From Prevotella sp. P5-50 (GTDB lineage Bacteria; Bacteroidota; Bacteroidia; Bacteroidales; Bacteroidaceae): a stretch of DNA of 64,000 nt. Of this stretch, positions 9,303-18,070 are shown in pieces (position 1 is the first letter of the stretch; each line of letters opens with the position of its first letter). The notes under the pieces were generated by a model. It had not been told where the DNA came from, did no database searches, and was given only the letters and a program-made list of their open reading frames with translations. The stretch is from the NCBI RefSeq assembly GCF_002251295.1, contig NZ_NPJA01000021.1, forward strand, positions 21,269-85,268, written 5' to 3'. Both the position numbers and the translations under genes were made by a program.

Positions 9303-10079
9303 TTAATCTTCTCCGCCGAAATCGGAAATACTTTCCGCCTCTTCGTCGGGATCACTTTCAATCTCAAAAGTGGTACGATAATTATCTTCGTTCATCACGT
9401 CATCGTCAAACGAATCGTCATCCTCGTCAGGACTGTTGTAATTGTCTTCAGGGATTTCGTCCTCGTCGTGAGTTTCAAATTTCATTCTTGGTTTAACAGT
9501 CTCTGGTTTAAGTTTTGCGAAGATCGCCTCAACCCATGTACCTTTTTCTACTTCAAGAACCTCAAAGCCATCAGCGACCTTCTTTTCATACATACCACCT
9601 TTCTTATGGAGTCTGTCTTTTGGCAAGGTAGTGGTAGAGATTTCAAAACCGCTTTCTATGATGTCTTGGATAGACTGTGACAGTGAGTCCCATCCACCTC
9701 CGAAATTACGTTCCAGCACCTCCATAAGTTTGGAAGCAGTAATGTGGCGGATATTTTCGTAGGTCAGGTCAGTAACGCGCATAATAGGGCGTTTACGGAT
9801 GGCAATAATCATTTTTGCATTCTCATCGATAGAGAATGCTCCAACCTTATATCCTTGTTTCTCGTAGGCAGCGCGAATAGCAGGAGAGTCTTTCTTTATT
9901 TCTTCTACATTGAATGCAGAGCGTATGATGTCTGTGTAGCGACGGATATTTTCCTTGAAGTCGGGGTCTTTACTGCCGCCGTCCAAAATGCGGAAGATGT
10001 CGTTTTCCTGCACGTCCCATACCAAACTCTTAGTAAGTGCTTTCAGATTTAATGCTTTTTTCGTTGAAGAATCTTTCAT
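9303..10079 (-). CDS. Conserved-looking protein of unknown function with acidic C-terminal tail
   Basis: 258 residues, not recognised. No signal peptide or membrane segment. The first roughly 180 residues look like a folded alpha/beta domain (FRILDGGSKDP, YKVGAFSIDENAKMII, a Gly-rich FGGGWDSLS turn). The last roughly 65 residues are very rich in Asp and Glu (DEDEIPEDNYNSPDEDDD) and are likely disordered. It has its own well-formed promoter and stands alone between the tRNA and the arabinose operon. Acidic tails occur in nucleic-acid mimics, chaperone-like proteins and polymerase-associated factors, but nothing here decides between them. Confidence 0.7.
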   Translation of the reverse strand: MKDSSTKKALNLKALTKSLVWDVQENDIFRILDGGSKDPDFKENIRRYTDIIRSAFNVEEIKKDSPAIRAAYEKQGYKVGAFSIDENAKMIIAIRKRPIMRVTDLTYENIRHITASKLMEVLERNFGGGWDSLSQSIQDIIESGFEISTTTLPKDRLHKKGGMYEKKVADGFEVLEVEKGTWVEAIFAKLKPETVKPRMKFETHDEDEIPEDNYNSPDEDDDSFDDDVMNEDNYRTTFEIESDPDEEAESISDFGGED

Positions 10080-10112
10080 ATCTTTCTTTTTTCGTTTTTC
10101 TTAATTCGCTTG

Positions 10113-10144
10113 CAAAGATACGATATAGACTTTTAATATCCAAA
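10113..10144 (-). promoter_or_regulatory. Promoter of the acidic-tail gene
   Basis: Minus-strand TTTG (10144-10141), 20 bases, then TATCTTTG (10120-10113), about 34 bases before the ATG. Confidence 0.75.
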
Positions 10145-10663
10145 TTTTGAAGCAGCGAAAGCAAAGAGAACACACATTTTCTTTATGTACCTCTCATGTA
10201 CCCTCCCTTTTTAACATCCCACAGATACCGCGGACTTTTATTTCTGATTTATGATCTGTGATTCTAGTTAAAGATTATTCTAAAGATTCTAGCGTAAGAT
10301 TTACGTCATAGGTTGTTTTTATCTCATTCGGCAAAGAATAATTTTTGGTTTATTCTCTGCTCTCACTGCTCCATTGTAATAAGCAAATTTAAACCCACCA
10401 ATTTTTCGTAAAGTTAACCCACCAGTTTGTTTTTTATTATTTTTACTGTTTTTATCGAAAATTGTCTATCTGTTCTCCATTCTATAACAGCTTCCCTTTA
10501 AGTTTATCACTTCACATTTGTACAGTCAACGATCCAACAATGCAGATGCTATTACTTCATCATCAAGTGTCTGTGCCCATTCTGTTGGAGATTTGTTTGT
10601 CGTTATGATTACAGAAGTTTAATGGTTTATTCTGTGTAAGGTGCAACCTTTTCGGAGGGAATA
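10145..10663. other. AT-rich intergenic stretch without a convincing gene
   Basis: No supported coding sequence. It holds a short repeat pair, ATGTACCTCTC followed by ATGTACCCTCC (11-base spacing, near 10195-10216), and two copies of AACCCACCA about 24 bases apart near 10392-10425. Function not apparent. Confidence 0.5.
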
Positions 10664-10701
10664 CAAAAAATCCCGACCGCACCTATGATGGTGGGTCGGG
10701 A
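10664..10701 (-). terminator. Terminator of the arabinose operon (after rpiB)
   Basis: On the minus strand TCCCGACC pairs with GGTCGGGA, extended by CACC/GGTG with one bulged base, and is followed by six T. It lies about 45 bases past the rpiB stop. Confidence 0.85.
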
Positions 10702-10744
10702 ATCTATGTGGGAGACGGGGAGGGGGATACCTCCCGTTACCAGT

Positions 10745-11188
10745 TTAGCGAGTTACGGGAATCTTGTCAACACGCTTCTGATGGCGACCGCCTTCAAAAG
10801 TGGTTTTGAAGAATTCGTCCATAATCTTCTCCGCCATCTTGTTGTCGATGAAACGACCTGGCATGACCAGGACGTTGGCATCGTTGTGCTGACGGATGAG
10901 GTGGGAAATCTCAGGAATCCAAGCCAGTCCGGCACGAACACCCTGATGCTTGTTGAGGGTCATGGCAATACCTTCGCCTGAACCGCAGATGCCTATACCT
11001 GGATATACCTCGCCACTCTCGATGCCTTCTGCCAAAGCATGACCGAAGTCGGGATAATCGACGGAGGCGTCACTCCATGTGCCGTAGTCCTTATAGGCAT
11101 AACCATGCTCTTCAAGATACTGAAGCACATACTTCTTGAGAGCGAATCCTGCGTGGTCGCATGCCACGCCAACTGTCTTTACTTCCAT
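10745..11188 (-). CDS. rpiB: Ribose-5-phosphate isomerase B
   Basis: 147 residues, full length for RpiB. Interconverts ribose-5-phosphate and ribulose-5-phosphate in the pentose phosphate pathway. Motifs: GVACDHAGFALK (Asp-His active-site loop), GTWSDASVDYPDF, the catalytic-Cys loop GICGSGEGIAM, and HNDANVLVMPGR. It is the last gene of the arabinose operon, 22 bases after transketolase, where it helps feed pentose phosphates into central metabolism. A terminator follows. Confidence 0.93.
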   Translation of the reverse strand: MEVKTVGVACDHAGFALKKYVLQYLEEHGYAYKDYGTWSDASVDYPDFGHALAEGIESGEVYPGIGICGSGEGIAMTLNKHQGVRAGLAWIPEISHLIRQHNDANVLVMPGRFIDNKMAEKIMDEFFKTTFEGGRHQKRVDKIPVTR

Positions 11189-11210
11189 ATTAATTGTGTT
11201 TTGAGATTGT

Positions 11211-13223
11211 TTATGCCAACAGGGCCTTCACCTGCTTATAGACGTTTTCGCCAGTATAACCGAGTTTCTCGTCGAGCACCTTGTAGGGAGCAGAGAAGCC
11301 GAAGCTGTTGAGCCCCCATACAGTACCGTCGGCTCCTACGAGACCTTCGAGGGTGACGGGAAGCCCTGCGGTCATACCAAACTTCTTCTTGCCTGCGGGG
11401 AGAACGCTCTCCTGATACTCCTTAGGCTGGCTGCGGAACAGACCTTCTGAAGGTACGCTGACTACGCGAACCTTCACGCCGTCTTTGCGCAACAGGTCAG
11501 CACCTGCCTCAAGGGTAGATACCTCAGAACCAGAAGCGAGCAGGATGACATCGTAGTCTTCGTCGCTACCTGCTACTACATAAGCACCCTTGGTGGCCTG
11601 GCTGTAGTCGTTGCCTGCGGGCAGCATGTCGATATTCTGACGTGAGAAGATTAGGGCGGTAGGAGTATCGGTATTCTCCATCGCCATGCGCCAGCATACG
11701 GTGGTCTCTTCTGCATCGGCAGGACGTACAACGAGTACGGAGTTCTTGCCGTGGTGGTTCTTGAGTTTCTCCATCAGGCGAATCTGTGCCTCTTGCTCTA
11801 CGGGCTCATGGGTAGGTCCGTCTTCACCTACACGGAAGGCATCGTGGGTCCAGATGAACTTCACGGGGAGTTCCATGAGGGCTGCCATACGTACGGCAGG
11901 TTTCATATAGTCGGAGAATACAAAGAATGTGCCGCATGCAGGGATTACACCTCCGTGGAGAGCCATACCGATGCAGCAGCATGCCATGGTGAGCTCTGCA
12001 ACACCAGCCTGGAAGAAGGCACCGCTGAAATCGCCACGTACGATGTCGTGGGTCTTCTTGAGGAATCCATCGGTCTTATCTGAGTTTGAAAGGTCGGCAG
12101 AGGCGCAGATCATGTTGGGCACCTGTTCTGCTAATACACCGAGTACGGTAGCGCTTGCACCACGTGTAGCTGCACCTGCCTTCTGCTGTACGAGACTCCA
12201 GTCAATCTTGGGAGCTTTACCGCTGAACCACTCTTCCAGGAGTTGAGCCTTTTCAGGATTCTCCTTTGCCCATGCAGCTTTCTGTGCGTAACGCTCTGCC
12301 ACAATTTTCTTAAGTTCTTCTGCGCGTTTAGCGTACATCTCTTTCACTTCTGGGAAGATCTGGAATGGATTCTCAGGATCAGCACCAAGGTTCTTCATCG
12401 TGTTGACGTAAGCATCGCCGCCGAGTGGAGCGCCGTGGGTAGCACAGTTGCATTCGTAGCTGCTGTTGTCAGCCTTGCGAGCGCCCTTACCCATGACACA
12501 ATGGCCGATGATCAGGCTTGGACGATCGGTTTCCTTCTGAGCATTCTTGATGGCTTCGCGAATCTGGTCAACGTCGTTACCATTGATCTTCTGTACGTAC
12601 CATCCCCATGCTTCGTATTTCTTGGCGGTATCCTCATTGGTCACCACTTCTGTCTTGGTGGAGAGTTGGATATCGTTGGCATCATAGAACATGATGAGGT
12701 TGTCGAGTCCTAATGTTCCGGCAATACGTCCTGCGCCCTGTGAGATTTCCTCCTGTACACCACCGTCAGAGATGTAGGCATAGATGGTCTGTCCCATCAC
12801 GTCGCCCATGCGTGCCTTGAGGAACTTGGCAGCAATGGCAGCACCTACGGCAAAGCAATGGCCTTGTCCGAGAGGTCCAGAGGTATTCTCGATACCACGG
12901 GCGATTTCGCGCTCAGGGTGACCAGGAGTTACGGAACCCCATTGACGGAGGTTTTTAAGGTCTTCAAGGGTGAACTTGCCGATGAGGGCGAGCTGTGAGT
13001 AAAGCATAGGAGCCATGTGACCTGGGTCGAGGAAGAAACGGTCGCGTCCTTCCCACTCAGGATGCTCTGGATCATATACGAGGAATTCGCTATAGAGGGT
13101 GTTGATGAAATCGGCACCACCCATAGCTCCTCCGGGGTGTCCAGACTTGGCTTTCTCTACCATTGAAGCTGCGAGAATACGAATATTATCTGCAGCCTTG
13201 TTCATGATTTTGTTGTCGTTCAT
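11211..13223 (-). CDS. tkt: Transketolase
   Basis: 670 residues, thiamine-diphosphate enzyme that moves two-carbon units between sugar phosphates. Visible: the N-terminal KSGHPGGAMGGAD, the ThDP-binding GHGxG-like GPLGQGHCFAVG, the magnesium/ThDP segment ISDGGVQEEISQG with NANDI-like YDANDI, and the C-terminal pyrimidine-domain FSDYMKPAVRMAAL and THDAFRVGEDGPTHEP. The ATG at 13223 was chosen over an in-frame TTG two codons upstream. It belongs to the arabinose operon and uses the xylulose-5-phosphate made by AraD. Confidence 0.93.
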   Translation of the reverse strand: MNDNKIMNKAADNIRILAASMVEKAKSGHPGGAMGGADFINTLYSEFLVYDPEHPEWEGRDRFFLDPGHMAPMLYSQLALIGKFTLEDLKNLRQWGSVTPGHPEREIARGIENTSGPLGQGHCFAVGAAIAAKFLKARMGDVMGQTIYAYISDGGVQEEISQGAGRIAGTLGLDNLIMFYDANDIQLSTKTEVVTNEDTAKKYEAWGWYVQKINGNDVDQIREAIKNAQKETDRPSLIIGHCVMGKGARKADNSSYECNCATHGAPLGGDAYVNTMKNLGADPENPFQIFPEVKEMYAKRAEELKKIVAERYAQKAAWAKENPEKAQLLEEWFSGKAPKIDWSLVQQKAGAATRGASATVLGVLAEQVPNMICASADLSNSDKTDGFLKKTHDIVRGDFSGAFFQAGVAELTMACCCIGMALHGGVIPACGTFFVFSDYMKPAVRMAALMELPVKFIWTHDAFRVGEDGPTHEPVEQEAQIRLMEKLKNHHGKNSVLVVRPADAEETTVCWRMAMENTDTPTALIFSRQNIDMLPAGNDYSQATKGAYVVAGSDEDYDVILLASGSEVSTLEAGADLLRKDGVKVRVVSVPSEGLFRSQPKEYQESVLPAGKKKFGMTAGLPVTLEGLVGADGTVWGLNSFGFSAPYKVLDEKLGYTGENVYKQVKALLA

Positions 13224-13354
13224 AATCAATGTTTTATTTTGATAACGTTAGTTTTGTTGTAATATCACATGCAAATATACAGAAAAAATCCGAAAAGATT
13301 ACTTTGTGTATTGCTTTTTTTGTGAATTTCCTAAATAAAGTCCTTTAATGTCGC

Positions 13355-14944
13355 TTATTTCAAGGTCATTACTACCAAACTCTTAGCAGGAATCTTCACC
13401 GAGAGCACGTTTTTCTTGAGTTTGGCTTGCTTGAAATCGGCAACTTTTACGCGGTCGGGGTGATCGAAATCGTTGAAGTCTGCTACGTTTTTAGCGGTAA
13501 GAATCTGTCCGTTGACGCTCTTGGCATTTGTACCTTCGAGGGCGATGTCGATCGCCTGTTCTTTGTCAAGGCTGACATTGGTAAGGGCAATGACAATCTG
13601 ACCATCCTTGGTCTTGGCTGCAGAATAGGACAGCAAGGGCAGGTTGCGATAGCCATTAGCCTTCTGAGCATCCATAGGGGTGAAATACTCGTGGCGCACC
13701 TTCATGGTGTCGCAGGCTATTGTCATGGGCAGATAGGTGGCATCCTGGAAAGGAGCGTACATCTTGAAAACATAGTAGGTTGGGGTGAGTACCATGTGGC
13801 CTGTGCCTTCTTGGTCGGTAAGAATCATGGATTGCAGTACGTTGACAACCTGTGCGATATTCGCCATCTTCACACGGTCGGTATGACGATGGAAAACGTC
13901 GAGGGAGAGAGAAGCCACAAAAGCGTCGCGCAGGGCATTCTGCTGATAGAGGTGACCGGCGATGGTACCAGGTTCTTCGTCCCACCAGGTGCCCCATTCG
14001 TCAACCACAAGATCTACTCTATGGTTGGGGTCTTTCTCATCCATGATAGCTTTGTGCTTCTTGATGACCTCTTCTATCTCCAGACATTTGCCGAGTGCCC
14101 AGTAGTACTGGTCGTTGTCGAACTTGATAGCAGAACCCTTCGAACCATTCCAACCTGCCGCGGTATAGTAGTGGAGCGATACGCCGTTCATGCGTTCGCC
14201 GATGCGATCCATCAATACGCTGGTCCATTTGTAGTCGCAGTCGGAAGCACCACTTCCGATGCGGTAGAGGTGGTTGCCTGGTTGGTCGCGCAGGTAGGTA
14301 TTGAATTTACGGAATTCGTCTGAGTAGTATTCTGGTGTCATGTTGCCACCACAGCCCCATGCCTCGTTGCCGATACCGAAATACTTCACGTGCCAAGCCT
14401 TGTCGCGACCGTTCTGGCGACGCAGACGTGCCATCGGAGTATCTTCGTTGCTGGTCATATACTCCACCCATTGTGCCATCTCCTTGACTGTTCCGCTTCC
14501 AACGTTACCGCTGACGTAGGGTTCGCAACCCAGCATTTCACAGAGGTTCAGAAATTCGTGTGTGCCAAAAGAGTTGTCTTCAATCGTTCCGCCCCAGGTG
14601 TTGTTGCGCAGCGAAGGACGCTTGTCGCGAGGACCGATACCGTCCATCCAATGGTAGTCGTCGGCAAAGCATCCACCAGGCCAACGGAGTACAGGAACGT
14701 TCAAGTCTTTGAGTGCTTCAAACACGTCTTTTCGGTAGCCGTTGATATTGGGGATGGGAGAGTTCTCGCCCACCCAGAGACCACCATAGATGCAAGATCC
14801 GAGATGTTCGGCAAACTGTCCGTAGATCTCACGGTTGATGGTGTTCTTACCTTGGTCGGTTTTGAGTGTTGCCTTGATGCTTTCTGCAGAAACCTGAGAA
14901 GCGCATAGGGCAAAGGCTGCTGATAGGAAATAATTGTAATGCAT
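13355..14944 (-). CDS. Secreted alpha-L-arabinofuranosidase, GH51
   Basis: 529 residues with a signal peptide (LSAAFALCASQVSA). Releases terminal arabinofuranose from arabinans and arabinoxylans, probably in the periplasm. GH51 hallmarks: the N-terminal INREIYGQFAEHLG, RWPGGCFAD, the acid/base Glu in GIGNEAWGC (about residue 194) and the nucleophile Glu in VVDEWGTWW (about residue 317). The C-terminal beta domain ends SVKIPAKSLVVMTLK. It lies 32 bases after the kinase stop-start junction in the arabinose operon and links extracellular polysaccharide breakdown to uptake of free arabinose. Confidence 0.93.
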   Translation of the reverse strand: MHYNYFLSAAFALCASQVSAESIKATLKTDQGKNTINREIYGQFAEHLGSCIYGGLWVGENSPIPNINGYRKDVFEALKDLNVPVLRWPGGCFADDYHWMDGIGPRDKRPSLRNNTWGGTIEDNSFGTHEFLNLCEMLGCEPYVSGNVGSGTVKEMAQWVEYMTSNEDTPMARLRRQNGRDKAWHVKYFGIGNEAWGCGGNMTPEYYSDEFRKFNTYLRDQPGNHLYRIGSGASDCDYKWTSVLMDRIGERMNGVSLHYYTAAGWNGSKGSAIKFDNDQYYWALGKCLEIEEVIKKHKAIMDEKDPNHRVDLVVDEWGTWWDEEPGTIAGHLYQQNALRDAFVASLSLDVFHRHTDRVKMANIAQVVNVLQSMILTDQEGTGHMVLTPTYYVFKMYAPFQDATYLPMTIACDTMKVRHEYFTPMDAQKANGYRNLPLLSYSAAKTKDGQIVIALTNVSLDKEQAIDIALEGTNAKSVNGQILTAKNVADFNDFDHPDRVKVADFKQAKLKKNVLSVKIPAKSLVVMTLK

Positions 14945-14976
14945 AATTAGTATTGTATTTTAAATTTGTATTGGAT

Positions 14977-16575
14977 TTATTTTTTGTTTGCTGTGGCAGC
15001 CTGTTCTATGGCGAGACCGCTCTTGTAGTTTTCAATATAGGCATTGAATCCTGCCACGTCATGAGCGTCAGGAGCGATCTCCGTACCTGTATTGCCGTTG
15101 AATACCTTGTGCTCGAGATAGTCGGCAAGGGTCTGTTGCTTGTCGTTGTTGACCAGGTAGTCTGCCAAAAGGGCAATACCCCATGCTCCGCCTTCACCTG
15201 CAGTCTTCATGACAGAGATGGGAGAATTGATGGCTGCTGCCAATACGCGTTGCCCAACACCTTCGGTCTTGAAAAGTCCACCGTGTCCGGTGATACGATC
15301 TACCTTCACGTGTTCGTCGTTGAAAAGGATGTCGTTACCGATTTTCAATACTGCAACAGAGGCATAGAGGTTGGCACGCATGAAATTGGCTAATGAGAAA
15401 TGGTCGTTGGCAGAGCGCACAAAGAGGGGGCGACCTTCAGCCAGTCCGGTTACCGGTTCGCCTGAGAAATAGTTGTAGGCTACAAGTCCGCCACAGTCTG
15501 CATCGCCTGTCATAGCGTGGTTATAGAGTTTACCGAATACCTCATTCATATCAACAGGTACGCCGAGCAACTGCTGGTACTCCTTGAAAATATTGACCCA
15601 TGCGTTGAGGTCGCTGGTGCAGTTGTTGCAATGAACCATGGCGACGAGAGAACCATCAGGAGTGGTCACCATGTCGATCATCTCGTAGGGTTTGGAGAGT
15701 TCTTTCTCCAATACAATCATAGAGAACGACGAGGTGCCTGCACTTACGTTTCCTGTGCGTTGCTTGACAGCATTGGTGGCTACCATGCCTGTGCCAGCAT
15801 CGCCCTCAGGAGGACATAAGGGGCATCCGGCCTTCAGATGACCCGATACATCGAGCAGACTGGCACCTTTCTCCGTCAGGCAACCAGCCTTTTCTCCTGC
15901 ATTCAGCGTGGTGGGGAGGATGTCAAGTAATTGCCAGGGATAGTGCTTAGAGGCAACGAGGGTGTTGAACTTGTCAACCATGGTTGCGTCGTAGGTCTTG
16001 GTGTTGGGATCAACGGGAATCATACCTGAAGCGTCGCCGATGCCGAGTACAAATTCGCCAGTCAGCTGCCAATGAACATATCCTGCCAAAGTGGTCAGAT
16101 ATTTGATGTCTTTCACATGTGCCTCTCCATCGAGAATACATTGGTAAAGGTGGCTGATGCTCCAGCGCAAGGGAATGTTGTATTGAAACAGTTTTGAAAG
16201 TTCGGCAGCAGCCTTCTGCGTATTGGTATTGCGCCAAGTACGGAAGGGCACGAGTATCTGCTCGTCTTGGTTGAATGCCATATAGCCGTGCATCATAGCG
16301 CTAAAGCCAAGGCTTGCCAGCGTTTCCAATTCGACATCATATTCCTTGCGTACATTGGCACGGAGGTCTGCATAGCAGTCTTGAAGACCTTTCCAAATGG
16401 CGTCGATGCTGTAGGTCCACAGACCGTCAACGAGCTGGTTCTCCCATTCGTGAGCACCTTGTGCTATGGGGTGGTGGTTCTCATCGATGAGAACAGCCTT
16501 GATGCGGGTAGAACCAAACTCGATGCCGAGTACAGCCTTACCGCTTTCTATTGTTTGTTTTGCATTATTTGTCAT
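14977..16575 (-). CDS. araB: FGGY-family carbohydrate kinase, Bacteroidetes-type ribulokinase
   Basis: 532 residues. FGGY fold: the N-terminal phosphate loop [23 protein letters not shown], the substrate Asp region [10 protein letters not shown], and the C-terminal nucleotide-binding [14 protein letters not shown] and [12 protein letters not shown]. By context (next to araD, AraR and an arabinofuranosidase) it should phosphorylate L-ribulose. It is not the classical enterobacterial AraB sequence type but resembles the kinase that fills this role in Bacteroides. Xylulokinase annotation is common for this family and cannot be excluded by sequence alone. Confidence 0.82.
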   Translation of the reverse strand: MTNNAKQTIESGKAVLGIEFGSTRIKAVLIDENHHPIAQGAHEWENQLVDGLWTYSIDAIWKGLQDCYADLRANVRKEYDVELETLASLGFSAMMHGYMAFNQDEQILVPFRTWRNTNTQKAAAELSKLFQYNIPLRWSISHLYQCILDGEAHVKDIKYLTTLAGYVHWQLTGEFVLGIGDASGMIPVDPNTKTYDATMVDKFNTLVASKHYPWQLLDILPTTLNAGEKAGCLTEKGASLLDVSGHLKAGCPLCPPEGDAGTGMVATNAVKQRTGNVSAGTSSFSMIVLEKELSKPYEMIDMVTTPDGSLVAMVHCNNCTSDLNAWVNIFKEYQQLLGVPVDMNEVFGKLYNHAMTGDADCGGLVAYNYFSGEPVTGLAEGRPLFVRSANDHFSLANFMRANLYASVAVLKIGNDILFNDEHVKVDRITGHGGLFKTEGVGQRVLAAAINSPISVMKTAGEGGAWGIALLADYLVNNDKQQTLADYLEHKVFNGNTGTEIAPDAHDVAGFNAYIENYKSGLAIEQAATANKK

Positions 16576-16631
16576 TTTTCTACTGTTTTGTTAATGAAGG
16601 ATGGGATCCATGAATTGTTGAAGTATGAAAT

Positions 16632-17333
16632 CTATTGTTTCTTCTTCTGGCCATAGTAGGCATTGGGACCATGCTTGCGTGAGAAATGCTTTTCAACGAG
16701 CAGGGGATTCATCGTGGTGTCGGGATTGACCGACAGAGAGATGAATGCCATTTTTGCCACTTGTTCCATCACTACGGCGTTATAGACTGCCTGGTCGGCA
16801 TCTTTACCCCATGAGAAAGGGCCATGGTTCTTGACCAAGACACCAGGGGTGTGGACGGGATTGATATTACCAGAAGAGATGCGGTTGACGATGACAACAC
16901 CAGTATGGTATTCGTATTCTGCCATCTGGTCGGCTGTCATATCGGCAGTACACGGAATATCATCGTGGAAATAGTCGGCATGGGTAGTACCGATATTGGG
17001 AATGTCGCGTCCTGCCTGTGCCCAAGCGGTGGCATAGGTAGAGTGGGTATGGACTACACCTCCGATTTCAGGGAAGGCACGGTAGAGTACCAAATGGGTA
17101 GGAGTGTCGGATGAGGGGTTGAGGTCACCTTCCACTACTTTGCCGCTGTGGAGATCTACAACAACCATATCGGATGCCTTCATGGTGTCATAGCTGACTC
17201 CAGAGGGCTTGATGACTACCAATCCCTTTTCGCGGTCGATGGCAGAAACGTTGCCCCACGTGAAAATCACGAGATTGTGTTTCACAAGGTCGAGATTGGC
17301 TTGGAATACTTTTTCTTTCAGTTCTTCTAACAT
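16632..17333 (-). CDS. araD: L-ribulose-5-phosphate 4-epimerase
   Basis: 233 residues, class II aldolase/epimerase family. Converts L-ribulose-5-phosphate into D-xylulose-5-phosphate. Motifs: [37 protein letters not shown], the zinc-binding [16 protein letters not shown] and [12 protein letters not shown]. Length and motifs are complete. It lies between the kinase and the Nudix regulator. Confidence 0.93.
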   Translation of the reverse strand: MLEELKEKVFQANLDLVKHNLVIFTWGNVSAIDREKGLVVIKPSGVSYDTMKASDMVVVDLHSGKVVEGDLNPSSDTPTHLVLYRAFPEIGGVVHTHSTYATAWAQAGRDIPNIGTTHADYFHDDIPCTADMTADQMAEYEYHTGVVIVNRISSGNINPVHTPGVLVKNHGPFSWGKDADQAVYNAVVMEQVAKMAFISLSVNPDTTMNPLLVEKHFSRKHGPNAYYGQKKKQ

Positions 17334-17388
17334 GATGTTTAGATTTATAAATTAGACAAGGATAACTGTGTCGTGTGGCACAGCAATC

Positions 17389-18066
17389 CTATAGTTTGAA
17401 ATTAGGATCTTCGTTGTACGCTTTCTTGTTGAAACGGTAGAGATAGGCGCCACGACGTGAACTGGTCTTATCTATCAGTTCTGTCTTCTCGATGAAGTCC
17501 ATTTCCTTCACGCGCTTACGGAAATTGCGCTTGTCGAGTTCCTCGCCGTTGACAGCTTCATACAGATGTTGAAGTTGGGTAAGGGTGAAGAGACTCGGTA
17601 ACAGCGTGAAGCCAATTGGTGCGGTGCGAATCTTTTCTTTCATGATGCGACGTGCCTTCTCCACCATTATTTTATGGTCAGAATAGAGTGGGGGGATATT
17701 GTCTATGCTCACCCATTCCACGCCATGCTGTTCGCGCAGTTCGTCGTCGTATTGTTTGACGTTGATCAGGGCGTAGTAGGCAATAGAGACCACACGTTCA
17801 CCTGGGTCACGGTCAACACTACCGAAAGCGCCTACTTGACGCATATATACATTGCGCATACCGGTAAGTTCGTAGAGCACGCGGTCGGCAGCTTCGTCGA
17901 TGCCCTCATCGAGGTGGATGAAGCCTCCGTAGAGACTCCATTCACCACGCCCAGGATCCATCTGACGTTTGCCGATCAGGATCTTGAGTTCGTTCTGGTC
18001 GAATCCGAAAATGATACAATCGACCGATACGAGGACTTTTGTTTTATCTTGATAGAAACTTGTCAT
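17389..18066 (-). CDS. araR: Nudix-domain transcriptional regulator of arabinose use (AraR, NrtR family)
   Basis: 225 residues from the ATG at 18066 (a longer reading to 18108 would overlap the transporter gene). The N-terminal Nudix-like domain holds a degenerate box: GGFIHLDEGIDEAADRV (from residue 47) continues LYELTG where catalytic Nudix enzymes have REUxEExG, so hydrolysis is unlikely and ligand binding more likely. The C-terminal winged helix (about 165-215) contains FTLTQLQHLYEAV and RNFRKRVKEMDFI, the NrtR DNA-binding pattern. A Nudix-type AraR regulating arabinose genes is known from Bacteroides thetaiotaomicron. It lies 4 bases after the transporter stop. Confidence 0.9.
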   Translation of the reverse strand: MTSFYQDKTKVLVSVDCIIFGFDQNELKILIGKRQMDPGRGEWSLYGGFIHLDEGIDEAADRVLYELTGMRNVYMRQVGAFGSVDRDPGERVVSIAYYALINVKQYDDELREQHGVEWVSIDNIPPLYSDHKIMVEKARRIMKEKIRTAPIGFTLLPSLFTLTQLQHLYEAVNGEELDKRNFRKRVKEMDFIEKTELIDKTSSRRGAYLYRFNKKAYNEDPNFKL

Positions 18067-18070
18067 AATA

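Noticed and set aside
10685..10981. Plus-strand open frame of 98 codons
   Set aside because: Antisense to rpiB and starts within its terminator.
13427..14323. Plus-strand open frame of 298 codons
   Set aside because: Antisense to the GH51 arabinofuranosidase, whose catalytic motifs are intact. No promoter or ribosome site fits the plus frame.
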